The notes under the pieces: generated by a model
Told to the model about the DNA's origin: nothing
Database searches by the model: none
What the model saw: the letters and a program-made list of their open reading frames with translations, nothing else
Part shown: in pieces, positions 1 to 5,259 of the stretch
How the letters are laid out: the number at the start of each line of letters is the position of its first letter
How positions within the stretch are numbered: position 1 is the stretch's first letter
Position numbers and translations under genes: made by a program
Source of the DNA: Ilumatobacteraceae bacterium
Lineage (GTDB): Bacteria > Actinomycetota > Acidimicrobiia > Acidimicrobiales > Ilumatobacteraceae
DNA: 6,402 nucleotides
Direction: 5' to 3'
NCBI GenBank assembly: GCA_025456105.1
Contig: JALOLG010000151.1
Location: 1-6,402, forward strand

Positions 1-225
1 GTGCCCATCCGCCGTGGCGACTGCACGGTGCACAACGAGCGGGTGCTGCACGGCTCGGGCGGCAACCACACGAGCGGGTTCCGGCGCGCCTACGTCATCG
101 CGTACCGGTCGCGTGACACGATCCGCATCGAGCGCGAGCTCGGATTCACCCACAGCCACAACGACGAGCCCGAGGTGCTCGACGCCGTCGGGGTGGCCGA
201 CGAGACCACGGGAGGTCGTCCATGA
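1..225 (+). CDS. PhyH-like Fe(II)/2-oxoglutarate dioxygenase, C-terminal end (5' truncated by window)
   Basis: The frame is open from the first base, so the gene almost certainly begins upstream and the GTG at position 1 is internal. The visible 74 residues match the last strands of the phytanoyl-CoA dioxygenase (PhyH) fold: RRGDCTVHNERVLHGSGGN followed by RRAYVIAYR. In this family the His of the LHGSG segment (residue 17 here) is the distal iron ligand of the HxD...H triad, and the Arg about 11 residues later (28 here) binds the 2-oxoglutarate carboxylate; both are present. The HxD half of the iron site lies outside the window, so catalytic competence cannot be checked. Members hydroxylate lipids, natural products or small metabolites; the substrate cannot be read from this fragment. 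The stop overlaps the start of the next gene as ATGA, which implies co-transcription and translational coupling with the hydrolase. The family call rests on a short segment and is moderately sure. Confidence 0.72.
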   Translation: MPIRRGDCTVHNERVLHGSGGNHTSGFRRAYVIAYRSRDTIRIERELGFTHSHNDEPEVLDAVGVADETTGGRP

Positions 226-1088
226 GCGAGGTGCTCGAGATCCGCAACGGCGAGGTGCCGCTGCACGTCGAGGTCGATGGCGACCCCGGCGCGCCACCGC
301 TGCTGCTGCTCCACGGCATCACCTCGAGCGGTCGCACCTGGGAGTGGTTCGTGCCCCGCCTCGCCGAGCGCCATCGGGTCCTGCGCCTCGACTTCCGCGG
401 TCACGGCCGATCGGGTCGGGCGCCGGGCGCGTACGACGTGGCGGGCTACGTGTCCGATGCCGCGGCGGCGTGCGAGCAGGCGGTCGGCGGTCCGTGCGTC
501 GTCATGGGGCACTCGCTGGGCGGTGGGACGGCCGTGACGCTCGCCCAGCTGCACCCGGAGTGGGTCAGCGCGCTGGTGCTCGAGGACCCGCCGATCGCCC
601 CGGCCGACGACCACGCTGCGCTCGACGACAACTCGCTGATCGAGGCGTTCCGCCTGATGCGCGAGATGGTGCCGCAGATGCAGGCGGGCGGGATGACGGT
701 CGACGCGCTCGCCGGGCTGCTGGCCGGCATGCCCACGGCCGCCGGACGGTCGATGGCCGAGTCGGTGCACGCCGACGCGATCACCGCCACTGCCGCGTCG
801 CTGCTCGACCTCGATGCCGCCGTGCTCGACCCGCTCCTCGAGCGGAGCATCCGGCCCGTCTTCGACCCGCACCATCCGCTCGACGTGCCGACGCTGCTCA
901 TCACCGCCGACCCGGCATCGCCCGACTGCGTCGCGCGCCCGGCCGACGTCGCCCGCCTGACCGCAGCCTCGACGACGGTCGAGGTGGTCACCCCGCCCGG
1001 CGCGACCCACCTCATCCACGACGAGCTGACGCACCGCGACGCGTTCGCCGCGGCCGTGCTGGCGTTCCTGCAGCGGGTGCGCGCCTGA
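222..1088 (+). CDS. alpha/beta-hydrolase fold protein
   Basis: A complete 288-residue alpha/beta-hydrolase, the usual length for single-domain members. The oxyanion-loop motif LLLLHG is at residues 27-32, RLDFRGHGRS follows at about 55-64, and the nucleophile elbow GHSLGG at 96-101 places the catalytic serine at Ser98. LLITADP puts the likely acid at Asp230, and GATHLIHDE gives the catalytic His263, so the triad is complete. Residues from about 125 to 215 form a helical cap that would set substrate choice. No signal peptide is seen, so it should be cytosolic. The ATG at 222 is preceded by GGAGG (211-215) at good spacing and overlaps the stop of the oxygenase gene, suggesting consecutive steps in one pathway. 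The family covers esterases, C-C bond hydrolases, dehalogenases and haloperoxidase-like enzymes. Nothing visible picks one, so no specific reaction is assigned. Confidence 0.92.
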   Translation: MSEVLEIRNGEVPLHVEVDGDPGAPPLLLLHGITSSGRTWEWFVPRLAERHRVLRLDFRGHGRSGRAPGAYDVAGYVSDAAAACEQAVGGPCVVMGHSLGGGTAVTLAQLHPEWVSALVLEDPPIAPADDHAALDDNSLIEAFRLMREMVPQMQAGGMTVDALAGLLAGMPTAAGRSMAESVHADAITATAASLLDLDAAVLDPLLERSIRPVFDPHHPLDVPTLLITADPASPDCVARPADVARLTAASTTVEVVTPPGATHLIHDELTHRDAFAAAVLAFLQRVRA

Positions 1089-1200
1089 ACCTCACCTCGG
1101 GGTGATCGTCGATGGGTGGTGGTGAACCCGGCGTCGAGAGCGGCTCGACCGTGTCCGCCGGCAGTCCAGGGGCGGAGGTCCAGCGCCGGTCAGCCGGACG
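1089..1200. other. convergent intergenic region between hydrolase and response regulator
   Basis: This 112-bp gap separates two genes that run towards each other. It contains no convincing short gene. A small hairpin, TCACC-tcgg-GGTGA (1092-1105), follows the hydrolase stop. A 6-bp inverted repeat, GTCGAG/CTCGAC, lies at 1133-1138 and 1144-1149. Neither is followed by a T-run, so I see no classical intrinsic terminator for the plus-strand operon. Confidence 0.5.
1178..1199 (-). terminator. weak candidate terminator hairpin after the response regulator
   Basis: Read on the minus strand, the two bases after the regulator's stop codon lead into GTCCGGC, an 8-base loop and GCTGGAC: a 7-bp stem with one G-U pair in RNA. 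There is no U-tract after it. High-GC actinobacteria often end transcripts with such tail-less hairpins, but a stem this short can arise by chance in GC-rich DNA. Confidence 0.25.
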
Positions 1201-1905
1201 TCACGTCGCGGCGGTGTTCGGGCGAGGCCGGTAGCGGTAGCCCACGCCGCGCACGGACTCGATCGGCGACGTGGCCGGATCGCTCCAGCCGAGGCGCTTC
1301 CGGAGGCGGAGCACGGCGAACTTCACCCGCTCGGGGCCGATCCCCACGGGATCGTGCCAGGCGATCTCGAGGAGCTGCGCCGGGGTGAGCACGAGACCGG
1401 GACGTCGCACGAACGCGTTGAGGAGGCTCCACTCGATCGGTGTGAGCGCCACTGGCCGGCCCTCCACCCATGCCTCCCGACGGTCATGGTCGAGCCGGAC
1501 CAGGCCGTCGTCGACCACGTCGGCCGTCGCCGCCGAGGCGCTCGTGCGACGCAGCAGGGCGACGCTCCGGGCGATCAGCTCGCGATTGCTGAACGGCTTG
1601 GTGAGGTAGTCATCGGCTCCGCCCAGGAGGCCGGCCACCTTGTCGTCCTCGCGCGTGCGGGCGGTGAGGAGCAGCACCGGGACCGTGCTCACGTCGCGGA
1701 TCCGGTTCAGCACCTCGAACCCGTCGAGACCGGGGAGTCCGATGTCGAGCACCACGAGGTCGACCTTGCCGTCGAACAGTGCCCGGAGCGCGCTGCGCCC
1801 GTCGGGGACCGTCGTCACGCCGAAGCCAGCGTGCCGGTAGACGCCCTCCAGGACGATCCGCAGATCGGGGTCGTCGTCGACGACGAGGACGTGGTGCTCC
1901 GGCAT
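1201..1905 (-). CDS. OmpR/PhoB-family response regulator
   Basis: A 234-residue transcription factor with the standard two-domain layout. The receiver domain (about 5-115) shows the acidic pocket Asp10-Asp12, phospho-acceptor Asp54 in VVLDIGLPG, the switch Thr81 in LLLTAR, and Lys103 in the YLTKPF motif, so it should be phosphorylatable. The C-terminal winged helix (about 135-228) has the trans_reg_C signatures LTPIEWSLL, the recognition-helix region ending VLRLRKRLG, and the hallmark VRGVGYR. Regulators of this class bind tandem direct repeats as head-to-tail dimers. The frame stays open further upstream, but ATG 1905 is chosen because MPEHHVLVVDDD is the canonical receiver N-terminus. No Shine-Dalgarno sequence precedes it, so initiation is weak or SD-independent. 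It is divergent from the histidine kinase gene, its probable partner. The family is certain; the regulon is not known. No specific name such as KdpE or PhoP is justified. Confidence 0.95.
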   Translation of the reverse strand: MPEHHVLVVDDDPDLRIVLEGVYRHAGFGVTTVPDGRSALRALFDGKVDLVVLDIGLPGLDGFEVLNRIRDVSTVPVLLLTARTREDDKVAGLLGGADDYLTKPFSNRELIARSVALLRRTSASAATADVVDDGLVRLDHDRREAWVEGRPVALTPIEWSLLNAFVRRPGLVLTPAQLLEIAWHDPVGIGPERVKFAVLRLRKRLGWSDPATSPIESVRGVGYRYRPRPNTAAT

Positions 1906-1931
1906 CGGTGGGTTCGCTCGGGGATGGTTCG

Positions 1932-1949
1932 CAAGTGCGGTGCGGGTGC
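1932..1949 (-). repeat. two-unit 11-bp-period direct repeat, possible response-regulator operator
   Basis: On the minus strand GCACCCG (1949-1943) is followed by a 4-bp spacer (CACC) and then GCACTTG (1938-1932). This is a 7+4+7 tandem repeat, the geometry known for PhoB and other OmpR-family sites. The same heptamer occurs three times at the same period upstream of the DUF1269 gene (3941-3969). It lies in the regulator's own 5' region, which suggests autoregulation. The unit match is 5 of 7, so the site is degenerate; binding is inference. Confidence 0.4.
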
Positions 1950-1991
1950 GAGACACTAGCGACGGCGGGAGCGACGCGGCGCCCCCGGCCG

Positions 1992-2000
1992 GGAGGAGGG
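1992..2000 (+). promoter_or_regulatory. Shine-Dalgarno region deciding the kinase start
   Basis: GGAGGAGGG is the only strong ribosome binding site ahead of the kinase frame. Three in-frame starts follow: GTG 2003, GTG 2006 and ATG 2009. The AGGAGG core (1994-1999) sits 3, 6 and 9 bases before them, so GTG 2006 and ATG 2009 are both plausible and GTG 2003 less so. A further in-frame GTG at 1940 has no such site. Confidence 0.7.
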
Positions 2001-2008
2001 ACGTGGTG

Positions 2009-3934
2009 ATGGGGGAGCGGCAGGCCGCCGCCGGGGACGAGGCGCGGGCCGATGCGGAGATCTCCGCCTCCCCGACGGCGGCGATCGTGATCGACGCCGA
2101 CGGGGTGGTCCGGGCGTGGAGCGACGTCGCCACGGAGCTGTTCGGGCATCCCGCCGCCGCAGCGATCGGCGTGCCCGTCTCCGAGCTGGTGATCCCCGAG
2201 CCGCTGCGCCGGTCTCATGAGGCGTCGCTCGCGCGGGTCCGCCACACCGGGATCTCGAACCGGCTCGGGGGGGTGTACACGCTGCCCGCGCTGCGTGCCG
2301 ACGGGCACACGTTCGTCGTCGAGATCACCCTCAGTGCCATCGACGTGGCCGGTGAGGAGTGGTACCTGGGTCTCGTCCGGCGACCTGGTCCCGGTTGGGT
2401 GCCGACAGCGGCTGAGCCGACATCGGACCTGCTGCGCGAGATCTTCGATCGGGCACCCGAAGCGATCACGATCCTCGACCGCCAGGGGAGGCAGCGGTCG
2501 GTGAACCGGGCGGGTGCGCGGCTGTTCGGCTACGGCGACGAGGGCCGCTATCCCGGCGACGGTCGGTCGTTCGTCCATCCCGACGACTTCGAGCGCGTCG
2601 CGTCGTACGTCCGGCGCTGGCGATCGCCCGACGGCCCGATCGACGAGCCGATCAGGTACCGCGTGCTCGCGGGAGACGGCACGTGGCGGTGGCTCGAGAT
2701 GCTCGTGGCGGATCTGCGCGACGTGCCCGCCATCGAGGGGTACGTCGCGTTCTCCCGGGAGGTCACCGGCGACGAGGAGCGTCGGGAGCTGCTCGCGGCG
2801 TCGGAGGCGAGGCTCGCCGCGGCCATCGAGAGCCTGCCGGCAGCTGCCGTGATCGAGGACGCCGATCGTCGGATCGCTCACCACAACGCTCGGTTCGCCG
2901 AGCTGGCGGGCCGCGATCCCGGTGACGACCTGACCGGCGAGCACGCACCACCTCACCTCGACCGGATCGCCAGCAGGGCGTCGACGTCTGCACAGGTGTC
3001 GGCCGACTTCGATCGGGCCGCCTCCGGGTTCGAGTCGCTGACGATCGGTCCGTTCGAGATCGGGTTGCGCACCATCGAGGTGGAGTCGGTGCCGGTCGGC
3101 CCCGAGGGGGAGGTGGTCGGCCGTCTCTGGGTGCTCCGCGACGTGACCGAGCGCGTGCTGGCCGAGGCGCGCCTCCGGGAGATCCTCGAGCACGAGCAAG
3201 CGGAGCGCCGACTCGCCGAGGAGCGCAACGAGCTGCTGCGCCGGCTCGACCAGGCTCGCCTCGTGCTCGTCTCGAGCGTCTCCCACGAGCTCCGCACCCC
3301 GTTGGCGAGCGTCCTGGGTGCCATCGATCACCTGATGTCGCTCGATGCCGCGTCACCCGAGGAGCTCGAGACGTACCTGGGCGTCGCGCAGCGTGCCGGG
3401 GTTCGCCTGGCGAGGCTCATCGAGGACCTGCTCACGTTCGGTCGGATCGAGTCGGGCCTCCTGCCCCTCGCGCCGGTGGCCGTCGACCTGCCCGCGCTCG
3501 TGCGCGAGGTCGCCCTCGACGCGAGCGTCTCGGCGCGAGATCGCGACGTCACCATCACCGTCGACGCGGTCGACGGGCCGCTCGTATCGGCCGACGACCT
3601 GCGGATCCGGCAGGCGATCGGCAACGTCGTCTCGAACGCCGTCAAGTTCGGCCCCGACGGGGGCACCGTCTCCGTGGTGGTGCGTCCGGACGCCACCGGC
3701 TGGCACGTCGACGTCCACGACGACGGGCCGGGCATCCCGGCACCGGATCGGGAGCGGGTGTTCGAGCCGTTCGTCCGGCTCCAGAGCCAGGAGCACGCGG
3801 CCATCCCCGGTTCCGGGCTCGGGCTCGCGATCGTGCGCGGTCTGCTGGCGCTCCACGGGGGCACCGCCGAGGTGCTCGACGTGCCGGCCGGCACCACGGT
3901 TCGCTGCCACGTCCCGATGTCGCCGCCGCCCTGA
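2009..3934 (+). CDS. soluble PAS-domain sensor histidine kinase
   Basis: A 641-residue kinase from ATG 2009 (GTG 2006 is equally possible). Three PAS-like modules come first: about 16-125 (SPTAAIVIDADG, then FVVEITLSAI), about 139-255 (APEAITILDRQG, HPDDFERV, GDGTWRWLEM, ending FSREVTGDEE) and a weaker one at about 266-382 (LPAAAVIEDADRR, ending WVLRDVTER). A charged coiled coil (about 382-420) links to the HisKA dimerisation domain, where SHELRTPL puts the phosphorylated histidine at His426. The HATPase domain has all its boxes: N box with Asn539 and Asn543 (IGNVVSNAVKF), G1 DDGPGI (571-576), F box FEPF (585-588) and G2 GSGLGLAI (601-608). There is no signal peptide or membrane segment, so sensing should be cytosolic. 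No haem- or flavin-specific motif was seen in the PAS domains, so the ligand is unknown. The adjacent divergent response regulator is the probable phosphotransfer partner. Confidence 0.95.
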   Translation: MGERQAAAGDEARADAEISASPTAAIVIDADGVVRAWSDVATELFGHPAAAAIGVPVSELVIPEPLRRSHEASLARVRHTGISNRLGGVYTLPALRADGHTFVVEITLSAIDVAGEEWYLGLVRRPGPGWVPTAAEPTSDLLREIFDRAPEAITILDRQGRQRSVNRAGARLFGYGDEGRYPGDGRSFVHPDDFERVASYVRRWRSPDGPIDEPIRYRVLAGDGTWRWLEMLVADLRDVPAIEGYVAFSREVTGDEERRELLAASEARLAAAIESLPAAAVIEDADRRIAHHNARFAELAGRDPGDDLTGEHAPPHLDRIASRASTSAQVSADFDRAASGFESLTIGPFEIGLRTIEVESVPVGPEGEVVGRLWVLRDVTERVLAEARLREILEHEQAERRLAEERNELLRRLDQARLVLVSSVSHELRTPLASVLGAIDHLMSLDAASPEELETYLGVAQRAGVRLARLIEDLLTFGRIESGLLPLAPVAVDLPALVREVALDASVSARDRDVTITVDAVDGPLVSADDLRIRQAIGNVVSNAVKFGPDGGTVSVVVRPDATGWHVDVHDDGPGIPAPDRERVFEPFVRLQSQEHAAIPGSGLGLAIVRGLLALHGGTAEVLDVPAGTTVRCHVPMSPPP

Positions 3935-3974
3935 GCGGGCGCACCCGTGCTGCACCCGGCGCGCACCCGCCCGC
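3935..3974 (+). terminator. possible long-loop inverted repeat after the kinase gene
   Basis: Directly after the kinase stop, GCGGGCG (3935-3941) can pair with CGCCCGC (3968-3974) around a 26-base loop. No T-run follows and the loop is long, so it is a poor terminator candidate. It encloses the phased GCACCCG repeats and may simply reflect GC-rich sequence. If it does not terminate, the DUF1269 gene could be partly read through from the kinase gene. Confidence 0.2.
3941..3969 (+). repeat. three GCACCCG direct repeats at exact 11-bp period, possible operator
   Basis: GCACCCG occurs at 3941-3947, 3952-3958 and 3963-3969, separated by the 4-base spacers TGCT and GCGC. All three copies are identical, and the 7+4 spacing places them on the same helix face at about one turn. 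Tandem repeats with this geometry are the binding sites of PhoB/OmpR-class regulators, and such a regulator is encoded 2 kb away. They lie about 62-90 bp before the DUF1269 start, a reasonable activator position. The repeat is directly visible; its function is inference. Confidence 0.5.
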
Positions 3975-4030
3975 GCGCAACATCCCCGCACACTCGTGGT
4001 GACCCAACGTCCATCACACAAGGAGCAGAC

Positions 4031-4504
4031 ATGGCCACGATCGTTGCGTTCCCCGTCGCATCGCGCGAGCAGGGGGAGGAGGCGCTGGACCGACTCGAGG
4101 GCAGGGTCGCCGACGCCGCCCTCATCTACAAGAACAAGCACGGCCGGGTGAAGATCCAGCAGTCGTCCGACATGACCGTCGGCAAGGGCCTCATCCGGGG
4201 CGGCCTGATCGGCGCCGCCGTGAGCATCTTCGCCGGCCCGCTGGTCGGCATGGCCGTGGCCGGTGGCGCCGTCGGGGGCGCCTACGGCGCACTCCGCGAC
4301 AAGGGCGTGAGCGACAAGCTCATGAAGCTCGCCGGGGAGCAGCTCGAGCAGGGCGGTGCGGCGGTGTTCGTCCTGGCTGATGACGACGCTGCATCCTCGC
4401 TCCAGTCGGCGCTCGCCGATGCGGGCGTCTCGGAGGTGGAGATCGGTTCGTTCCCCGCCGAGGCCCAGAAGGTCGTCAAGGAAGCCCTCAAGCTCGACGA
4501 CTGA
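4031..4504 (+). CDS. DUF1269-family protein with glycine-rich hydrophobic core
   Basis: A 157-residue protein from ATG 4031, with AAGGAG (4020-4025) at 5-base spacing. The N-terminal part (1-48) has a small alpha/beta look: TIVAFPVASREQGEEALDRL, then DAALIYKNKHGRVKIQQSSD. A glycine/alanine-rich hydrophobic stretch follows (about 51-88: GKGLIRGGLIGAAVSIFAGP and on to GGAYGALRDKGV), then a second alpha/beta part with GGAAVFVLADD (108-118) and a helical, charged end. This order is that of DUF1269 proteins, small proteins of unknown function common in actinobacteria. The glycine-rich segment could insert in a membrane as a hairpin or pack as a glycine-zipper-like helix pair; no signal peptide is seen. 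It stands alone between a regulatory region with phased repeats and a strong hairpin, so it may be a single-gene unit. Control by the nearby two-component system is inferred from those repeats. No molecular function is known to me. Confidence 0.88.
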   Translation: MATIVAFPVASREQGEEALDRLEGRVADAALIYKNKHGRVKIQQSSDMTVGKGLIRGGLIGAAVSIFAGPLVGMAVAGGAVGGAYGALRDKGVSDKLMKLAGEQLEQGGAAVFVLADDDAASSLQSALADAGVSEVEIGSFPAEAQKVVKEALKLDD

Positions 4505-4509
4505 CGTCG

Positions 4510-4545
4510 TCGGTGGCGGCCGGGTGCACTCCCGGCCGCCACCGA
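4510..4545 (+). terminator. perfect 15-bp GC-rich hairpin after the DUF1269 gene
   Basis: CGGTGGCGGCCGGG (4511-4524) and its exact complement (4531-4544) flank a 6-base loop, TGCACT. T4510 and A4545 add a fifteenth pair and G4509/T4546 a possible wobble. It begins 5 bases after the DUF1269 stop. It is by far the strongest hairpin I found in the window. No T-tract follows (ATCTGATC), so it would be a tail-less terminator of the kind proposed for high-GC actinobacteria. Its right arm ends about 10 bases before the next start codon, so it might instead act on translation of that gene. Confidence 0.6.
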
Positions 4546-4555
4546 TCTGATCACC

Positions 4556-4960
4556 ATGAACACGCTTCCGTTCCTCTCCGACGAGTGGATCGCCGCGGCA
4601 CGCCGACTCAAGGCCGACCATGCGGGTGATCCGACCGATCAGCCAGGTCTCGTCGTCAACGCCACCGTCACCCGCGTCCCGTTCGGGAACGGGACGCTCA
4701 CGCTGAGGTCCGACCGCGGCCCGATGATCGGGTGGGAGCCCGGGCACGCCGAGGTCGCCGACTTCGAGCTCGTCGTCGACTACGAGGTGGCTCGCAGCCT
4801 GGTCCTCGAGCGCAGCCCGAACGGCCTCGAGCTCGCTCTCGCCGCCGGTGACATCGACGTCGTCGGTGACTTCGACGCGTTCCGGGACTGGTGGCACTCG
4901 CGGGTGGGCGACCCGGCGACCGCCGACCTCGAGCGCCGCATCCGCGAGATCACGGCGTGA
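4556..4960 (+). CDS. SCP2-like (sterol carrier fold) protein, copy 1
   Basis: A 134-residue protein. Upstream the frame has no other ATG, GTG or TTG before a stop (4502-4504), so ATG 4556 is the start even though no Shine-Dalgarno sequence precedes it. The C-terminal half carries the pattern of SCP2 domains: a strand with DFELVVDYEVARSLVL (69-84), a helix, then AAGDIDVVGDFDAFRDWW (96-113), matching the family's usual DY..A..L and G.I.V.GD elements. SCP2 domains bind lipids, sterols or acyl-CoAs in a hydrophobic tunnel; the ligand here is unknown. The N-terminal half (LPFLSDEW, PGLVVNAT, GWEPGHA) is shared with the copy at 5944-6366. By hand alignment the two are about 55 % identical. It is soluble, with no signal peptide. 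The next gene overlaps the stop by 4 bases. The SCP2 assignment rests on motif pattern and is moderately sure. Confidence 0.83.
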   Translation: MNTLPFLSDEWIAAARRLKADHAGDPTDQPGLVVNATVTRVPFGNGTLTLRSDRGPMIGWEPGHAEVADFELVVDYEVARSLVLERSPNGLELALAAGDIDVVGDFDAFRDWWHSRVGDPATADLERRIREITA

Positions 4961-5259
4961 CGGCACGCCCCCGGACGGGCTCCAGCGGCGTGCTCGAACC
5001 GCCTGTCCTGCGGTCGCTCGCACGCCTCGGGATCGGAGCGTGGTCGCTCATCGGCGCGAACCTGCTCCTCGAGAAGGTCGTCGAGCCCAAGGTCATGGGT
5101 CGCACGCTGCACATCCACCCGCTCGTCGCCGTGACCGTCGTCGCCGTGCGTGCGGTGGCCGAGCTGCGCTCGACCGAGCTGCTGGCCGATCTGGCTGATC
5201 GGGCCCGGCCCGCAGTGGAGTCGATCTGGGCGACCGAGCAACCAGGAGGTCCATCGTGA
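4957..5259 (+). CDS. small protein resembling the C-terminal end of AI-2E family transporters
   Basis: A 100-residue frame starting at GTG 4957, which overlaps the stop of the SCP2-like gene (GTGA). It ends in another GTGA overlap with the TMEM175-type gene, so it sits inside a tightly coupled operon and is likely translated. Residues 44-57, PKVMGRTLHIHPLV, resemble the conserved segment near the C-terminus of AI-2E family transporters (PF01594; typically P.v.G..l.lHPL). Those proteins are about 350 residues with several membrane helices; here only a short hydrophobic stretch precedes the motif (about 22-38). The glycine-rich helix and LAVP motif that normally follow are absent, replaced by a charged helix (RSTELLADLADRARP). 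It is either a decayed or recruited fragment, or an unrelated small membrane-associated protein with a chance match. No frameshifted continuation was seen in the other frames. Function unknown. Confidence 0.72.
   Translation: MTARPRTGSSGVLEPPVLRSLARLGIGAWSLIGANLLLEKVVEPKVMGRTLHIHPLVAVTVVAVRAVAELRSTELLADLADRARPAVESIWATEQPGGPS
5244..5250 (+). promoter_or_regulatory. strong Shine-Dalgarno site for the TMEM175-type gene
   Basis: AGGAGGT is a near-perfect ribosome binding site, 5 bases before GTG 5256. It settles the GTG start, which overlaps the preceding stop. It is the strongest such site in the 4556-6366 block. Confidence 0.8.

Larger units (their letters stand above)
1906..2008. promoter_or_regulatory. 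shared divergent promoter region of the two-component system
   Basis: These roughly 103 bp must carry the start signals for both the minus-strand regulator and the plus-strand kinase. On the minus strand TAGTGT (1958 to 1953) fits a TAnnnT -10 element, but no good -35 lies in front of it. If it is used, transcription would start near 1946, inside the direct repeats at 1932-1949. No clear -10 is seen for the kinase. A 10-bp palindrome, CCCGGCCGGG (1984-1993), abuts the kinase ribosome binding site. The regulatory role is inferred from the divergent layout; the promoter elements are guesses. Confidence 0.5.

Noticed and set aside
14..1105. Plus-strand open frame of 363 codons in another frame over the oxygenase and hydrolase
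   Set aside because: Its product is an alanine/arginine-rich shadow of the hydrolase, whose triad and fold motifs are all in the frame chosen.
1940..2008. Kinase start at GTG 1940
   Set aside because: The first 23 residues lack conserved features and have no ribosome binding site, while GGAGGAGGG at 1992-2000 directs starts at 2006 or 2009.
1906..2133. N-terminal extension of the response regulator upstream of ATG 1905
   Set aside because: The extension has no domain, would overlap the kinase coding region, and would bury the canonical receiver N-terminus.
1610..3331. Minus-strand open frame of 573 codons opposite the kinase gene
   Set aside because: It is antisense to a kinase with every catalytic box intact and overlaps the regulator in another frame. 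Its product is arginine-rich and low in complexity, as expected for shadow frames in GC-rich DNA.
4525..4530. Hairpin at 4510-4545 as a CRISPR-like or REP element
   Set aside because: It occurs once in the window, with no second copy or spacer array.
4521..4544. Extra GCACCCG on the minus strand inside the hairpin (4527-4521) as a third regulator site
   Set aside because: The unit one period away (CCACCGA) matches only 4 of 7, and the sequence is already explained by the hairpin.
3353..5023. Minus-strand open frame of 556 codons across the kinase end, DUF1269 and SCP2-like genes
   Set aside because: It runs antisense through three supported genes and their intergenic signals, and I recognise no domain in it.
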